Positions 9,102-15,874 of a DNA stretch of 64,000 bases are shown one piece after another. The stretch's first letter is position 1. Every line of letters begins with the position of its first letter. Position numbers and translations under genes: made by a program. The notes below the pieces were generated by a model that ran no database searches, had not been told where the DNA came from, and saw nothing but the letters and a program-made list of their open reading frames with translations. The stretch is from Litoribacter populi. Lineage in GTDB: Bacteria; Bacteroidota; Bacteroidia; Cytophagales; Cyclobacteriaceae. Location of the stretch: NCBI RefSeq assembly GCF_007483685.1, contig NZ_VMKN01000001.1, positions 1,910,393 to 1,974,392 on the forward strand, given 5' to 3'.

Positions 9102-9177
9102 ATTCTACTAGATATTATAATGAATAATAAGTTAATTGACGGGCATATATAACTTTGTAAGGGATATAGGGTGGTAT

Positions 9178-9204
9178 AAAAAAGAGGCCGATAATTGATC
9201 GGCC
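9178..9204 (-). terminator. Rho-independent terminator of the dps transcript
   Basis: Read on the minus strand, GGCCGAT and ATCGGCC form a 7-bp G+C-rich stem around CAATT. TC and six T follow. It lies about 36 bases beyond the dps stop codon. Confidence 0.8.
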
Positions 9205-9239
9205 CCTTGAGTTTACTTTTTACATTTTCATCTTGATGA

Positions 9240-9734
9240 TCACTCCTCTTTCTGAAAGGATGTTAGCATCCAGTGGTGAAGTTCGATACTCTTAATGAAA
9301 GCAACCAACATATCCTCTGTCGCTAGATCACCAAGCTCACCTACACTCTCGGCACAATCATTCATATTTTCTGCCAAGATCTCGAAGTCCTTTAACACCT
9401 CATTAACCATGGCAGTTGATGATAGGTCTGTTCCTACTTCTTTGATGTCAGAGTGCTCAAGATAGTCAGTGATTAGGCTATAAGGTGTATATCCAAAAAC
9501 CCTTATCCTTTCGGCAATCAAGTCAATGTTTTCCATAGCCTCATCATATAGTTCCTCGAACTTCTCATGAAGGTCGAAGAAATCTCCTCCTGTAACATTC
9601 CAGTGGAAGTTTCTTAACTTTTGGTAATGCACATGATAATTAGCCAATAGCTTGTTAAGAGATTTTACGATCTTGTCAGTTTCATTTTGTTTGTATCCAA
9701 GTTTTTTGAATACTCTCTTATCTTTATTACTCAT
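9240..9734 (-). CDS. dps: Dps-family ferritin-like DNA/iron protection protein
   Basis: Dps proteins form dodecamers that oxidise Fe(II) with hydrogen peroxide, store the iron and protect DNA during stress. With the ATG at 9734 the protein has 164 residues and one four-helix bundle. The interface ferroxidase ligands are visible: H44 in NFHWN, H56 and E60 in LHEKFEE, then D71 and E75 in NIDLIAER. The spacing matches the family, with Glu replacing the usual Asp at position 60. The frame extends upstream to a GTG at 9764, but that would overlap the previous gene; the ATG at 9734, 10 bases after that gene's stop, fits the family N-terminus better. It is probably co-transcribed with the ArsC-like gene upstream. 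Confidence 0.92.
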   Translation of the reverse strand: MSNKDKRVFKKLGYKQNETDKIVKSLNKLLANYHVHYQKLRNFHWNVTGGDFFDLHEKFEELYDEAMENIDLIAERIRVFGYTPYSLITDYLEHSDIKEVGTDLSSTAMVNEVLKDFEILAENMNDCAESVGELGDLATEDMLVAFIKSIELHHWMLTSFQKEE

Positions 9735-9744
9735 AGTTATGTTA

Positions 9745-10152
9745 TTAGTTTTTGGTTTCATCACTAGGTGGAATCTCCTTGAATACCATATCCAAGGAAA
9801 TGGTTTCAGCAGAGCTGTCTAGCACTTTACTTACATGTTTTGAAATAAGGATGGGAGTTTTAAGGCATTCTCTTTCTTTTTGAATAATTGTGAGAAGATC
9901 ACTTTCTTCAACATCATTACCTTCAATATTCTCTCTGAAATACTCCGAATTGTGGTCCAACAGGTCTATGATCCTTACATCTAATTTGTTGGCCAGCTCT
10001 GAAATTTGGGTTGGGGAAAGTTCATTTTGGTAAATATCTAGCTCGTTGATCACGTGTTGGTGCAGGGATTTCACGTAGGCTAAGGTTTCTCTATCCCCCA
10101 ATTTGTTACTATTATATAGAAACTTTATCTCATTGCCTTCAACTTCAAACAT
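9745..10152 (-). CDS. ArsC/Spx-like thioredoxin-fold protein lacking the active-site cysteine
   Basis: The 135-residue protein follows the ArsC/Spx/YffB layout. A first strand ends in LYNSN, where active members have a Cys-containing loop; here the loop reads KLGDRETLAY, so both the catalytic Cys and the CxxC option are lost. Then come a helix, the strand INELDIYQNEL, SPTQISELANKLDVRIIDLLDHNSE (the family's insertion helix) and the KTPILISKH strand where ArsC has RPIV. It therefore cannot be an arsenate reductase of the usual type. It could bind a partner as Spx binds RNA polymerase, but that is inference. It sits directly upstream of dps (10-base gap), which suggests a stress role. Confidence 0.7.
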   Translation of the reverse strand: MFEVEGNEIKFLYNSNKLGDRETLAYVKSLHQHVINELDIYQNELSPTQISELANKLDVRIIDLLDHNSEYFRENIEGNDVEESDLLTIIQKERECLKTPILISKHVSKVLDSSAETISLDMVFKEIPPSDETKN

Positions 10153-10304
10153 ATGGGCCGTATTTTAAAAGTTTGTGGAAAATATTTTTTGTTCCTACCA
10201 ATTGGCAGGTTTGATTAGGCTAAAATGTCCATAAATTATGCCAAGGTTGCCTTGTATCTGTTACTTTAACAAGGTATGGAGGGGAATGTTTAGAAAGGAT
10301 TTTC

Positions 10305-11327
10305 TTATTTGGTAATGACTTGCTGGAGGTTTAACCGCAGGATTTGTCCCATGTTTTTGCACTTCAAAAAATCGTCATTTTTGTAATGCTTTGCTAGGTC
10401 TTTCTTGAGCGAATTAATATTTTCTGGGGTAGAAATACTATCCTGTTCCATGGCCTTTAGGATGTCCTCAATCTCGTTTGGGGCAGTTTTAAGTCGGTTG
10501 GCAATCAGCGCCCGCTCCTCCCGCTGATATTGTACCATGGATTCCGGAGTGATGTGCTTGATGCCAAGCTGGATCAAGGGGTTATTTTGCTTGAAATACT
10601 GAGGTAAATAGATGCTTTTTTTGCCCTCATAGGATTGCTGGTCAAAATCAATGGCTCGAATACGGTAATGGATTTCCTCAAAATCAGGGGTAATATCCAC
10701 CACAAAATTGCTTGAATGCATGTCGCCTAAAAGCCTCACAAAGCAGCGTTCATTAAATTTCACAAACTCTTTAGCCAGACGAATAGGATTGAGCAGGCTG
10801 CCGTTGATATATTGTCTCATGAACATTTCTCCAGGAATTCCCGCAATATGTTCCTCAATCAACGTGTCCCGGTGTACCAAATAATTGATTCGGTTTGGGC
10901 TAAGCAGATGCTCCAATTCCAAACCGTAAACTCTACTGGCATCGGCATTCTTAATATAAAAGTAATCGAAGTTGTCGTTTATTTTGTTGACGATCCTTAC
11001 TCTAAAGGGTTGAGTGTTACCATAGATGCAAAGATCCACTCTGTCCACATAAAGGTGCTCCATAACCCCCATGTCCCCCTCAGCTTTCAGTAAAGAGTAG
11101 ATTTTCTTCAGGTTGAAATAAATCTCATTGCGGTCTGATTCATCAAAGAAAACTGTTTCCCAAAGGGTGTCATTACCTTTGTAGTCATATAAAGCGATGG
11201 AGCTGGTATAGCGCAGTAATTCCTTGTAGTGAATCGAAATGTCAACCTGGCGCCCATACTTATCCAAATAATTCCTTAAATGGTCATTAATGGGGTAAAT
11301 GATTTTTTTTTTGCTTATAAGCGCCAT
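10305..11327 (-). CDS. Protein-kinase/APH-fold protein of unknown substrate
   Basis: The 340-residue protein is not one I can name, but residues 100-240 carry a kinase-like set. A strand with Lys lies at about 126 (YFYIKNADASRVYGLELEHL, the Glu candidate being in the following helix). A hinge-like EEHIAGIPGE follows. The catalytic-loop motif GDMHSSN sits at 201-207 (Asp 202 and Asn 207), and the metal-binding IDFD at 226-229. This spacing is that of aminoglycoside phosphotransferase or HipA-like small-molecule and protein kinases. There are no membrane segments or signal. Its start is 11 bases after the DUF3817 gene in the same direction; the ArsC-like and dps genes follow after 152 bases. 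Kinase activity is a prediction. Confidence 0.6.
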   Translation of the reverse strand: MALISKKKIIYPINDHLRNYLDKYGRQVDISIHYKELLRYTSSIALYDYKGNDTLWETVFFDESDRNEIYFNLKKIYSLLKAEGDMGVMEHLYVDRVDLCIYGNTQPFRVRIVNKINDNFDYFYIKNADASRVYGLELEHLLSPNRINYLVHRDTLIEEHIAGIPGEMFMRQYINGSLLNPIRLAKEFVKFNERCFVRLLGDMHSSNFVVDITPDFEEIHYRIRAIDFDQQSYEGKKSIYLPQYFKQNNPLIQLGIKHITPESMVQYQREERALIANRLKTAPNEIEDILKAMEQDSISTPENINSLKKDLAKHYKNDDFLKCKNMGQILRLNLQQVITK

Positions 11328-11338
11328 AGTGGGTTTGC

Positions 11339-11665
11339 TTATGCTTTTTGTTCTTCCAAGTAATGATACTCTTTCTTGAGTTTTCTATCAAACAAAAACG
11401 GGCCAAATGGCAGCACCGAGACTATCAATCCCCAAAAGGTTTTGGAATAGGACCACTGAAGTTTTTTGCTTGTTGGGAAAATTATGTAAATGTACAGGAC
11501 AAAAAGAACACCATGTGCCCAGCCTACATAAGTGACAGCAAGTGGCATATCCATGGTGTATTTGAGCGGCATAGCAATGAATAACAGTACCAAAAAGGAA
11601 ATACCTTCCGCTATACTTATAAATCTAAATCGTGTGAGAACTTTCAGTTTTTCGCTGGGAGTCAT
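11339..11665 (-). CDS. DUF3817-family small integral membrane protein
   Basis: The 108-residue protein has three or four hydrophobic segments and the family motifs: RFRFISIAEGISFLVLLFIA at the N-terminus, VTYVGWAHGVLFVLYIY in the middle, and a Pro/Gly-rich last segment (LPFGPFLFDRKL). DUF3817 proteins have no established biochemical role. The ATG at 11665 is preferred because it lies one base beyond the stop of the preceding gene (TAATATG), while an upstream extension would overlap that gene by about 60 bases. Translation is probably coupled to that gene. Confidence 0.85.
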   Translation of the reverse strand: MTPSEKLKVLTRFRFISIAEGISFLVLLFIAMPLKYTMDMPLAVTYVGWAHGVLFVLYIYIIFPTSKKLQWSYSKTFWGLIVSVLPFGPFLFDRKLKKEYHYLEEQKA

Positions 11666-11666
11666 A

Positions 11667-12227
11667 TTATTTTTTGATTTGGAACAAAGCCTGTAGGCTG
11701 GCCCATAGTTGCTTTTTAAGAGGAACATTTTCAGAAATATCCTTTAAATCATCCGCAAACATTATCTCAAAATTTGGTTGTGAGATGGAGTATTTACCTT
11801 TATTGTGCTCCATGATAGGATGATGTATTAATCCAAAAACAATCACTTTGCTAGGGTTGAGGGTATCTATGCAGGATTCAGGCATATTCTCAATCGCATC
11901 TGCACCGATAAGGGCAATGTCCTTCAAAGAACAATTAACGGCACCAAGAATTTTCAACAAAAATTCCTGAAGGTTACTTTCAAGTTCATGGCCTTCGTGA
12001 ATGACCACTATACCTTTTTGAAATTGTCCCTGGACTTGGGCTAAAATGTCTTCGATTCTTAAATCATCTACATTGCCATTCTCCTGCTCAAGTTCAACTT
12101 GGTTAGGGACTAGGGCTTCATTGTTCTTGAATTTTTGGGAAAGGGAGATTTTTTGCAATTCCTCGGGAATGATGACCATTTCCTCCGTGAGGAAAAGGCT
12201 AAGGCTGCTCAGGTTCATTTCATCCAT
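11667..12227 (-). CDS. Conserved-looking cytoplasmic protein of unknown function (weak HolD-like pattern)
   Basis: Starting at the ATG at 12227 (MDEMNLSSLSLFLTEE) gives 186 residues. The frame runs upstream without a stop to 12338, but that 37-residue extension is hydrophobic and unlike the rest, so I exclude it. The protein has an alpha/beta core (IVVIHEGHELE, DIALIGADAIE, KVIVFGLIHH) and ends in a helix VPLKKQLWASLQALF. The order loosely recalls the psi (HolD) subunit of the DNA polymerase III clamp loader, which ends in a similar LW-containing helix. I treat that as a hint only. It precedes the DUF3817 gene by one base. Confidence 0.65.
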   Translation of the reverse strand: MDEMNLSSLSLFLTEEMVIIPEELQKISLSQKFKNNEALVPNQVELEQENGNVDDLRIEDILAQVQGQFQKGIVVIHEGHELESNLQEFLLKILGAVNCSLKDIALIGADAIENMPESCIDTLNPSKVIVFGLIHHPIMEHNKGKYSISQPNFEIMFADDLKDISENVPLKKQLWASLQALFQIKK

Positions 12228-12358
12228 ACGGCTAATTTGCCTAAAAATTGGGCTTAAAGCAATTAATGCAGCCGATAAAAATTTAAAAGACAGAAGACAG
12301 AAGAGGGGAGACCGGACACGGCAATACTTCGATCTCACGTCCTCGGTCCCCCGTTGTT

Positions 12359-12907
12359 TTATTTTTTACCCTTGCTTTCCTTTTCAGGGTCATCAAAGTT
12401 GAAGATTGACTTAAGCTCGACTGCATCATTTGGACTCATTCTTTTGGCCAATACCAGTCTAAGCTGTCGGCGACGAAGCGCACCTGCATATAATTCTTCT
12501 TCCTCAGGGTTGGAAGGTTTTACAGAAGGCACTTCGATAGGTCTGCCATTTTGGTCTACAGCCACGAAGGTGAAAAATGCACGGTGAGTTTTGACCTTCT
12601 TGTTTGCAGGAATATCTTCGGCCCAAACCTCGATAAAAACTTCCATAGAAGAATTGAAGGAACGGGTAACTTGGGCTTTCAAAGTAACTACATTGCCTAA
12701 GGCAATCGGATGCTGGAAGGAAATACTATCTGCAGCAGCGGTTACCACAATTCTGTTGGAGTGCTTTTGGGCGGCAATGGCGGCTACGATGTCCATCCAA
12801 TGCATTAATCGGCCTCCCATTAGGTTGTTTAGCGGGTTAGTGTCGTTTGGCAACACCAATTCCGTCATGACCACTTCTGATTCGCTTACTAATTTCTGCT
12901 TTACCAT
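12359..12907 (-). CDS. Acyl-CoA thioesterase, hotdog fold (YciA/ACOT-type)
   Basis: The 182-residue protein hydrolyses acyl-CoA to free fatty acid and CoA by family precedent. The hotdog signature is clear: LPNDTNPLNNLMGGRLMHWMD (about residues 18-38, with the catalytic Asn/Asp region and the long helix), then AADSISFQHPIALGNVVTL and FFTFVAVDQNGRP. A charged C-terminal extension (EEEELYAGALRRRQLRL...) is common in Bacteroidota members. It follows pcm in the same direction with a 73-base gap and may be co-transcribed with it. Chain-length preference cannot be told. Confidence 0.9.
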   Translation of the reverse strand: MVKQKLVSESEVVMTELVLPNDTNPLNNLMGGRLMHWMDIVAAIAAQKHSNRIVVTAAADSISFQHPIALGNVVTLKAQVTRSFNSSMEVFIEVWAEDIPANKKVKTHRAFFTFVAVDQNGRPIEVPSVKPSNPEEEELYAGALRRRQLRLVLAKRMSPNDAVELKSIFNFDDPEKESKGKK

Positions 12908-12980
12908 AAAAACTTAATTTAATGTAAAATTAAGAAATTAAATTTCTATAACCTGATAATCCTTATGAAAAATCAGAATT

Positions 12981-13646
12981 TTATTTTGATGATTTCCACC
13001 CCTCATCACCCAAAAGCGGTACAAAGGCAAAATTATCATATTCCTCCTGCAAGATTTCGGTTTCGGAAACTTTGGTCAGCTTAAGCATCTTTTGCGTATT
13101 TCTGTCCCCAACCGGAATGACCAAATATCCATTAACGCTGAGCTGTTCCAATAGGGAGTGTGGCACCACTGGGGCTCCGGCCGTTACGATGATTTTGTCG
13201 TAGGGTGCATTTTGAGGAAGTCCTTTGGATCCATCTCCTTGGTAAAAATTGATGTTGATACCCAGTCTGGGCAAAAACTTCTTGGTACGCTCATAAAGTT
13301 TTGGCTGATATTCTATGGAATGCACCTCGGCTCCAAGAAGAAAAAGAACGGCGGCTTGATAACCAGAACCTGTGCCTATTTCTAGGATTTTGTCGCCCTG
13401 TTTTACCTCCAAAAGTTGCGTTTGGAATGCAACAGTATATGGCTGACTGATAGTTTGACCTTCGCCTATGGGGAAAGCCTTGTCCTCATAGGCATGGGAG
13501 TGCAAGGCACTGTCAAAGAAAAAATGCCTTGGAATAGCATTAATCACGTTCAGAACATTATCATCCGAGATTCCTTTTTTCCTCAACAAGTTTACTAATT
13601 CCCTTCTTTGGCCTTTGTGGCGGTAGCTATCCTCTAGTCTAATCAT
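12981..13646 (-). CDS. pcm: Protein-L-isoaspartate O-methyltransferase
   Basis: Pcm transfers a methyl group from S-adenosylmethionine to isoaspartyl residues, starting repair of aged proteins. The 221-residue sequence has the full set: FPIGEGQTISQPYTVAFQTQ (substrate loop, about residues 75-95), LEIGTGSGYQAAVL (SAM motif I), IEYQPKLYERTKKFL (post-I acidic strand), YDKIIVTAGAP (motif II) and LLEQLSVNGYLVIPVG (motif III). Its length is normal for the family. It is divergent from ribE. A candidate promoter lies 32 bases upstream of its ATG. Confidence 0.95.
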   Translation of the reverse strand: MIRLEDSYRHKGQRRELVNLLRKKGISDDNVLNVINAIPRHFFFDSALHSHAYEDKAFPIGEGQTISQPYTVAFQTQLLEVKQGDKILEIGTGSGYQAAVLFLLGAEVHSIEYQPKLYERTKKFLPRLGININFYQGDGSKGLPQNAPYDKIIVTAGAPVVPHSLLEQLSVNGYLVIPVGDRNTQKMLKLTKVSETEILQEEYDNFAFVPLLGDEGWKSSK

Positions 13647-13677
13647 TAACTATTTTTTTTGAAAAATGGTATTTTTG

Positions 13678-13685
13678 CAAAGTTA
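13678..13685 (-). promoter_or_regulatory. Candidate -7 box for pcm
   Basis: The minus strand reads TAACTTTG, an exact TAnnTTTG Bacteroidota -7 element. The -33 region is only TTC at a 21-base spacing, so the match is partial. Transcription would start near 13671, leaving a leader of about 25 bases before pcm. The intergenic stretch is 120 bp and must also hold the promoter of the divergent ribE gene. Confidence 0.45.
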
Positions 13686-13766
13686 CGGCTTTAAATGGCT
13701 TAATTTGAATTACAGTTGCAAGATATCATTTTGACGCTGAGTATTTGCATTTAAAAATTCGCAGAG

Positions 13767-14360
13767 ATGTTCACAGGAATTATAGAAGCTTTAGGAGAGA
13801 TTAAAAATATAGAAAAAGAGGGGAGCAATGTGCATTTTACCTTTGCCGCACCCCTGACACAGGAACTGAAAATAGACCAATCCGTCGCTCATAATGGAGT
13901 CTGCCTAACGGTAGTAAAAACTGAAGGGGATCAGTACACCGTGACGGCTATTGAGGAAACCCTACAGAAAACTAGCCTTGGAGAATGGACTTTGGGGCAA
14001 AAGATCAATCTAGAAAGGTGCATGCCTGCCAATGGCCGATTTGATGGACACATCGTTCAAGGACATGTGGACCAGATAGGGGAGGTGGAAAATATAAGTG
14101 AGAAGGATGGCAGCTGGGTTTTTGACTTCAAATTTGATCCGTCCTTTGGAAATGTCACGGTGGAAAAAGGTTCTATTACTATCAATGGTACCAGTTTGAC
14201 CTGCTTTAACTCCAAAAACGGTAGGTTTTCGGTTGCTATTATTCCCTATACTTTTGAATACACCAATTTCCACCAACTCAAAATTGGGGATAAGGTGAAT
14301 TTGGAATTTGATGTGATAGGTAAATATATCCAACGGATTATTCGGGGATATGAGAGTTAA
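13767..14360 (+). CDS. ribE: Riboflavin synthase, alpha chain
   Basis: The enzyme dismutates two 6,7-dimethyl-8-ribityllumazine molecules to riboflavin and a pyrimidinedione. The 197-residue sequence opens with MFTGIIEALGEI and shows the two tandem lumazine-binding beta barrels. The first runs to about residue 95, with HNGVCLTVV. The second begins near GHIVQGHVDQIG and contains ITINGTSLTCF and SVAIIPYTFEYTNF. The start is the canonical family start. It is monocistronic here: no other rib gene is adjacent. Its 3' end overlaps the convergent PAP2 gene by four bases. Confidence 0.95.
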   Translation: MFTGIIEALGEIKNIEKEGSNVHFTFAAPLTQELKIDQSVAHNGVCLTVVKTEGDQYTVTAIEETLQKTSLGEWTLGQKINLERCMPANGRFDGHIVQGHVDQIGEVENISEKDGSWVFDFKFDPSFGNVTVEKGSITINGTSLTCFNSKNGRFSVAIIPYTFEYTNFHQLKIGDKVNLEFDVIGKYIQRIIRGYES

Positions 14361-14926
14361 GGAGTTTTGGTGAAATAGTTTTTCAGGAACACAGCGACCA
14401 GCCAGGAAAGTATGGCGCCAATAACACCAACTAAGGCCCCCACTAAAATATCGCCTGGATAATGTACACCAAGGTAGACTCTGGTAAAAGCATAAATAGC
14501 TGCCCACAAGAATAACCAGGCCACCCACGGCCTTTTGCCCAAAAACACCAAAGTGAAATAGGTGGCCACTGCAAAAGCATTGGAGGAATGGGAGGAAACA
14601 AAGCCAAACATTCCTCCACAACCTCCATAATTGTTAATGTCGTCCATCCAGCGCTCATCGTGGCAAGGACGTAATCTTCCGAAGTAGGGCTTCATCAAGG
14701 CTGATGCGACTTGGTCTGCAAAAAGGATTGCCAAACCAATTCCAACTAAGTACCAAAAAGATTGCTTTCCGTAATCTTTGAATACAAAATAGACAATGAA
14801 AAGGTAAAGTGGGATCCAAATTACAGAACCCGTGAAGGCAAGCATCACAGGATCCAGCCAATCTGCGCGAAGGGCATTTAGCTGCAAAAACAGCTTTTCA
14901 TCGTATTCAATTAGTTTTTCAAGCAC
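14357..14926 (-). CDS. PAP2-superfamily membrane phosphatase
   Basis: This 189-residue protein has five or six transmembrane segments and the three acid-phosphatase motifs: KPYFGRLRP (KX6RP), VSSHSSN (the PSGH position, Ser-Ser-His here) and RVYLGVHYPGD (RX5HXXXD). Members dephosphorylate lipid phosphates such as phosphatidate, phosphatidylglycerol phosphate or undecaprenyl pyrophosphate, with the active site on the periplasmic side. The substrate cannot be told. Its start overlaps the end of hemF by 8 bases, so it is translationally coupled to that gene. Confidence 0.9.
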   Translation of the reverse strand: MLEKLIEYDEKLFLQLNALRADWLDPVMLAFTGSVIWIPLYLFIVYFVFKDYGKQSFWYLVGIGLAILFADQVASALMKPYFGRLRPCHDERWMDDINNYGGCGGMFGFVSSHSSNAFAVATYFTLVFLGKRPWVAWLFLWAAIYAFTRVYLGVHYPGDILVGALVGVIGAILSWLVAVFLKNYFTKTP

Positions 14927-15857
14927 CGGTGGAATCGAGAATGTTGACCCAATCTATGTTTTTTTGCAGGTGTTTCAAGGTAAAGTCCTCGGTAGTTCCT
15001 TCTTGAGGAATGTGCATATATTCCCAGTTGGCCATGGGAGGCATGCTCATAAGGATACTTTCCGTACGACCGTTAGTGTCAAGTCCGAACTTGGTGCCAG
15101 CGTCCCATACGAGATTGAACTCAACGTAACGGCCTCTTCTCAAAGCTTGCCATTTTTGGTTCTCTTCGGTGAATGAAAGCTGAGCGTTTTTAGCCATGAA
15201 GTGACGGTAGATTTTTGGGAAAAGATACCCGACCTCCTTTACAAAAGAGAAAAGCTTTTCAAAAGGCATCTCATCATCGGCTTTCAACCTGTCGAAGAAA
15301 ATACCTCCAATACCTCTGGTTTCATTTCTGTGCTTGATGAAAAAGTAATCATCCGCCCATTTTTTAAATTTGGGGTAATACTCAGAATTGTACTGGTCAC
15401 AGAGGTCCTTTAGGGATTGGTGAAAGTATTGGGCATCTTCCAAGTCCACATAGTGCGGAGTCAGGTCAATCCCTCCCCCAAACCAGTATACGCCATTAGA
15501 CATTTCAAAATACCGGATATTCATGTGAATGATGGGCATCATCGGGTTTTTGGGATGGATAACTATGGATACTCCAGTGGCGAAGAAATCCGCTTGGTCC
15601 AACTGTAATTTGGCCAAAATCTTAGCTGGAGTGGGACCACTTACTGCAGAAAAGGCTACCCCGCCTTTTTCGATGATTTTGCCATCCTGAATGATGCGGG
15701 TTCTACCGCCACCACCCTCAGGTCTACTCCACTTGTCCTCCTTGAAAACAGCCTTTCGGTCCCCCAGTTCTAATTCTTTGCATATATAATCTTGAATGGA
15801 CTGAAAGTCCCGGGAAATTTCCTCCTTGCTGATCCTCATGTCGTTTTTATTTTTCAC
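14919..15857 (-). CDS. hemF: Oxygen-dependent coproporphyrinogen III oxidase
   Basis: HemF decarboxylates coproporphyrinogen III to protoporphyrinogen IX using molecular oxygen, in the cytoplasm. The 312-residue sequence carries the signature segments: GGGGRTRIIQDG, HPKNPMMPIIHMNIRYFE, WFGGGIDLTPHYV, FIKHRNETRGIGGIFFD and GRYVEFNLVWDAGTKFGL. The ATG at 15839 (MRISKEE) is an equally good start. It follows the BamA-like gene by 17 bases and overlaps the PAP2 gene. Its presence points to an aerobic or oxygen-tolerant organism. Confidence 0.95.
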   Translation of the reverse strand: MKNKNDMRISKEEISRDFQSIQDYICKELELGDRKAVFKEDKWSRPEGGGGRTRIIQDGKIIEKGGVAFSAVSGPTPAKILAKLQLDQADFFATGVSIVIHPKNPMMPIIHMNIRYFEMSNGVYWFGGGIDLTPHYVDLEDAQYFHQSLKDLCDQYNSEYYPKFKKWADDYFFIKHRNETRGIGGIFFDRLKADDEMPFEKLFSFVKEVGYLFPKIYRHFMAKNAQLSFTEENQKWQALRRGRYVEFNLVWDAGTKFGLDTNGRTESILMSMPPMANWEYMHIPQEGTTEDFTLKHLQKNIDWVNILDSTGA

Positions 15858-15874
15858 ATCACAAAATTAAAAAA

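Larger units (their letters stand above)
8845..9239 (+). other. 395-bp gene-free region between the antiporter gene and dps
   Basis: No credible ORF or RNA gene is visible. The region is A+T-rich. It holds a TTGAC/GTCAA inverted repeat with a 9-base spacer (9024-9042), the 11-bp repeat array at 9047-9101, an exact Bacteroidota -7 box (TAACTTTG, 9150-9157, plus strand) and the dps terminator (9178-9204). There is no strong terminator directly after the antiporter gene. Confidence 0.7.

Noticed and set aside
9745-10152. Arsenate reductase
   Set aside because: The active-site Cys is absent and no ars genes are near.
12228-12338. N-terminal extension of the 11667-12227 gene
   Set aside because: Hydrophobic, Arg/Ser-rich sequence unlike a signal or domain; the ATG at 12227 begins a normal-looking soluble protein.
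14357-14926. BacA-type undecaprenyl pyrophosphatase (uppP)
   Set aside because: Motifs are PAP2 (KX6RP and RX5HXXXD), not BacA; an undecaprenyl pyrophosphate substrate remains possible but unproven.
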